Below are positions 62,275-64,000 of a stretch of DNA of 64,000 bases, piece after piece. The position numbers and the translations under genes are program-made. The DNA comes from CBDCVO01 sp965223085 (GTDB lineage: Bacteria > Pseudomonadota > Gammaproteobacteria > Ga0077536). Within the stretch, counting starts at the first letter, position 1; every line of letters begins with the position of its first letter. The notes beneath the pieces are model-generated. The model made no database searches, was not told where the DNA came from, and saw nothing but the letters and a program-made list of their open reading frames with translations. Location of the stretch: contig OZ244981.1 in the NCBI GenBank assembly GCA_965223085.1, positions 4,216,001 to 4,280,000 of the forward strand. Reading direction: 5' to 3'.

Positions 62275-62580
62275 AATTTTGCCTGCGGCGATTTTCTCCC
62301 CGCCGGGGCGCTTAGCAGCTGGATTCCAATGGCCACATTAAATATGCTAGCCTAGATGTGGCAGATGTGAGACATCGGGTGATTGAATTCGGTGCGTATT
62401 CCTAAACATGTCCAACCCGTTGCTCACGCGCAACCCCAATGCATCCGCGTTGCGGACGCTGTAACGTCGGTTCGCAGGCCAGTGGCATTACAGCAAATAA
62501 AATCATCGCCCATTTGGGTTGACCCGTCGCACCGACGTATCCCGCGGGAACGCTTAATCTTGGACAGGAGGATCTTAGTC
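62275..62580. other. Non-coding stretch upstream of the methanethiol oxidase gene
   Basis: About 306 bases. The frame of the downstream gene is open back to 62383, but the N-terminal extension has no family similarity. Contains a CCACAT-N17-ATGTGG inverted repeat and direct repeats AGATGTG. A short CCCCGCCGGGG hairpin follows the exporter stop but lacks a U-run. Confidence 0.5.
62333..62361. promoter_or_regulatory. Inverted repeat upstream of the methanethiol oxidase gene
   Basis: CCACAT (62333-62338) and ATGTGG (62356-62361), separated by 17 bases. AGATGTG occurs at 62355-62361 minus one and again at 62364-62370. Possible regulator binding site; no regulator gene is nearby. Confidence 0.3.
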
Positions 62581-63939
62581 ATGAAAAAATTCGCAAGATG
62601 TTTCGGCGCGTTGGCAATGACGTGTTGGCTAGGAACGAACGTCGTAGCCGACGAGACCTGCATGTCGCCCTACATGGCCAAAATTGTTGGCCAGGAAGAC
62701 TTCGTCTATGTTTGGACGCTCGGCCAAGCCGGCATGGGTGACGAACAAGATAAGCTCGTGACCATCGATGTGAATCCAAAATCCAGTAATTACGGCAAAA
62801 TCGTCCATACCTTGTCCGTCGGCGGGCGCAATGAAGCACATCATTCCGGGTTGACCGATGATCGGCGCTATTTGTGGGCCGGCGGCTTAGACACCAACAA
62901 AATATTTATTTTCGATGTCCACAGCGATCCGGCCAAACCAAAACTGCAAAAGACCATTACCAATTTCGTCGCCGACAGCGGTGGTGTTGTCGGTCCTCAC
63001 ACGACCTATGCGCTGCCCGGGCGCATGCTCGTCACTGGTTTGTCGAACAACCAAGACCACGGTGGGCGTACCGCGCTGGTGGAATATACGAACGAAGGAA
63101 ACTATGTTGCGACGTACTGGATGCCCACCGATGACAACCTTCAAGGGGCAATAAAAGGCGGCCGTTTTGCCGATGGTTACGGCTACGATATTCGCGCACT
63201 GCCGCGCTTAAACGTCATGGTTGCGTCCTCATTCACGGGGTGGAACAACTATATGATGGATTTGGGCAAGCTCATGGCTGATGGCGAAGCCATGAAGCGC
63301 TTTGGCAACACGGTTACCGTTTGGGATCTGCACACGCGCAAGCCACGCAAAGTGCTCGATGTGCCGGGTGCGCCACTCGAGGTGCGATGCGCCTGGGGCC
63401 CGCAACACGATTATTGTTTCACCACGACGGCATTAACCTCGAAGATTTGGCTTATATACCGTGATGCTGAGGGTGAATGGCAATCAAAGGCGGTTGCCGA
63501 TATCGGCGATGCCAGCAAAATCCCGTTGCCCGTTGATATTTCCATTGCTGCAGACGATAGTCTGCTATGGGTAGACACCTGGAATGACGGCACCACGCGG
63601 CTATTCGATATTTCCGACCCCCACGCGCCACACGAGATCTTCTCCGAGAAAATCGGCGCACAGGTAAATATGTTGTCTCAAAGTTGGGATGGGAAACGGG
63701 TATATTTCACTTCCTCACTGCTCAACAATTGGGATAAGAAAAAGGGTCCTAACGGAGACCTGCAGTACTTTAAAGCTTATACGTGGGACGGCCAGCGGTT
63801 GAAGAAGGAATTTGCGATCGACTTCTTTGCGGAGAAACTCGGTAGTCCCCACCAGATGCGATTCGGCGCCTATGCGCTCTACGCCAAGTCGCATCCTCAC
63901 GTTACGGGAAATGCACTGGCTACTGCCACCAACCCTTAG
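62581..63939 (+). CDS. mtoX: Methanethiol oxidase / selenium-binding protein 1 family (SBP56), secreted
   Basis: About 452 residues with a signal peptide (MKKFARCFGALAMTCWLG... cleavage after VVAD region). AGGAGG lies nine bases before ATG 62581, which decides the start. Family features are HHSGLTDDRRYLWAGG, GGVVGPHTTYALPGRMLVTG, SNNQDHGGRTALVEY and GSPHQMRFG, with copper-ligand His positions. MtoX oxidises methanethiol to formaldehyde, hydrogen sulfide and hydrogen peroxide in the periplasm. It suggests the organism meets methylated sulfur compounds. Confidence 0.88.
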   Translation: MKKFARCFGALAMTCWLGTNVVADETCMSPYMAKIVGQEDFVYVWTLGQAGMGDEQDKLVTIDVNPKSSNYGKIVHTLSVGGRNEAHHSGLTDDRRYLWAGGLDTNKIFIFDVHSDPAKPKLQKTITNFVADSGGVVGPHTTYALPGRMLVTGLSNNQDHGGRTALVEYTNEGNYVATYWMPTDDNLQGAIKGGRFADGYGYDIRALPRLNVMVASSFTGWNNYMMDLGKLMADGEAMKRFGNTVTVWDLHTRKPRKVLDVPGAPLEVRCAWGPQHDYCFTTTALTSKIWLIYRDAEGEWQSKAVADIGDASKIPLPVDISIAADDSLLWVDTWNDGTTRLFDISDPHAPHEIFSEKIGAQVNMLSQSWDGKRVYFTSSLLNNWDKKKGPNGDLQYFKAYTWDGQRLKKEFAIDFFAEKLGSPHQMRFGAYALYAKSHPHVTGNALATATNP

Positions 63940-63955
63940 GGAAACATTCGACATT

Positions 63956-64000
63956 GTGAAAGCCGCCGTGCGGTGTTGTGCGGCGGCGACGTTAATCTGT
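63956..64000 (+). CDS. Start of another exported protein (3' end outside window)
   Basis: GTG 63956, 17 bases after the mtoX stop, with AGGGA upstream; the first 15 codons (KAAVRCCAAATLIC) look like a signal peptide. In other mtoX loci the next genes are an SCO1/SenC-like copper protein and a MauG-like protein, so one of these is a guess; nothing in the visible codons decides. Confidence 0.4.
   Translation, partial: MKAAVRCCAAATLIC

Noticed and set aside
62383..62580. N-terminal extension of the methanethiol oxidase to 62383
   Set aside because: AGGAGG before ATG 62581 and a signal peptide starting there decide the shorter form.
1..64000. CRISPR array, prophage or intact insertion sequence
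   Set aside because: No regular direct repeats with spacers, no transposase or phage structural genes; the only recombinase is housekeeping XerD.

Overview
The window is a 64 kb chromosomal stretch of a Gammaproteobacterium. The evidence is gene order and gene content. The initiator tRNA (metY position) is followed by rimP-nusA-infB-rbfA-truB-rpsO-pnp. There are also rpsP-rimM-trmD-rplS, pcm-nlpD-rpoS, a methyltransferase-rnhA-dnaQ block, PBP1b with a UB2H domain, and CGFS glutaredoxin. Base composition looks moderately GC-rich (mid-fifties by eye). Many starts are GTG or TTG. I cannot place it below class; it reads like an uncultured, sulfur-influenced lineage rather than a model enterobacterium.

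Layout. 1-2718: end of a Ser/Thr kinase with a cyclic-nucleotide-binding domain, then a GspE-type secretion ATPase. 2797-3664: a truncated, frameshifted molybdopterin oxidoreductase remnant ending at an AT-rich junction. 3730-8168: a tightly coupled four-gene envelope operon (DUF1302 beta-barrel, DUF1329 protein, histidine-rich FixH/YtkA-like lipoprotein, small exported helical protein). 8165-10123: an F420-type luciferase-like oxidoreductase with an apparent ATT start, and a UbiA prenyltransferase. 10249-14659: a three-subunit molybdenum hydroxylase (large, FAD, 2Fe-2S) plus a ureidoglycolate lyase-like enzyme. 15100-20225: hybrid histidine kinase, TonB-dependent receptor carrying a CxxCH motif, and a YfiR-like protein. 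20364-25199: DUF1326 protein, xerD, a CxxC thioredoxin-fold protein, the rplS-trmD-rimM-rpsP cluster and 5-formyl-THF cyclo-ligase.

25227-35809: ECF sigma/anti-sigma pair, then the transcription-translation cluster from pnp back to the initiator tRNA, all on the minus strand. 35828-43604: pentapeptide-repeat protein, an orphan FliK-like/FlhB-like pair, TPR lipoprotein, mrcB, a lysine-rich histone-like protein, adk and an Mth938-like protein. 43639-48336: argD-argF-pcm-nlpD-rpoS, closely spaced and co-oriented. 48753-53941: grxD, dnaQ, rnhA, a methyltransferase, apt, an NRDE protein and egtB. 53961-59499: an SDR with a substituted active-site Tyr, two unknown exported proteins, a NadM-like/Nudix fusion whose adenylyltransferase half has lost its HxGH motif, a HisN-type phosphatase and a diguanylate cyclase. 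59806-64000: an RND/MMPL exporter of the type often found with DUF1329/DUF1302, then a secreted SBP56-family methanethiol oxidase and the first codons of another exported protein.

Themes. The accessory content points to periplasm and outer-membrane work and to redox/sulfur chemistry: methanethiol oxidase, EgtB, molybdenum hydroxylase, CxxC proteins, and a signalling kinase with its receptor and YfiR partner. The best candidates for undescribed biology are the 3730-8168 operon, the kinase/CxxCH-receptor/YfiR trio, the orphan FliK/FlhB pair, and the degenerate NadM-Nudix fusion. A short dispersed repeat (core ATTGCACGAGGCGCTC) occurs four times in intergenic DNA. Two of those copies are inverted and bound a 161 bp segment. 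No CRISPR array, rRNA operon, prophage or intact transposase was seen.
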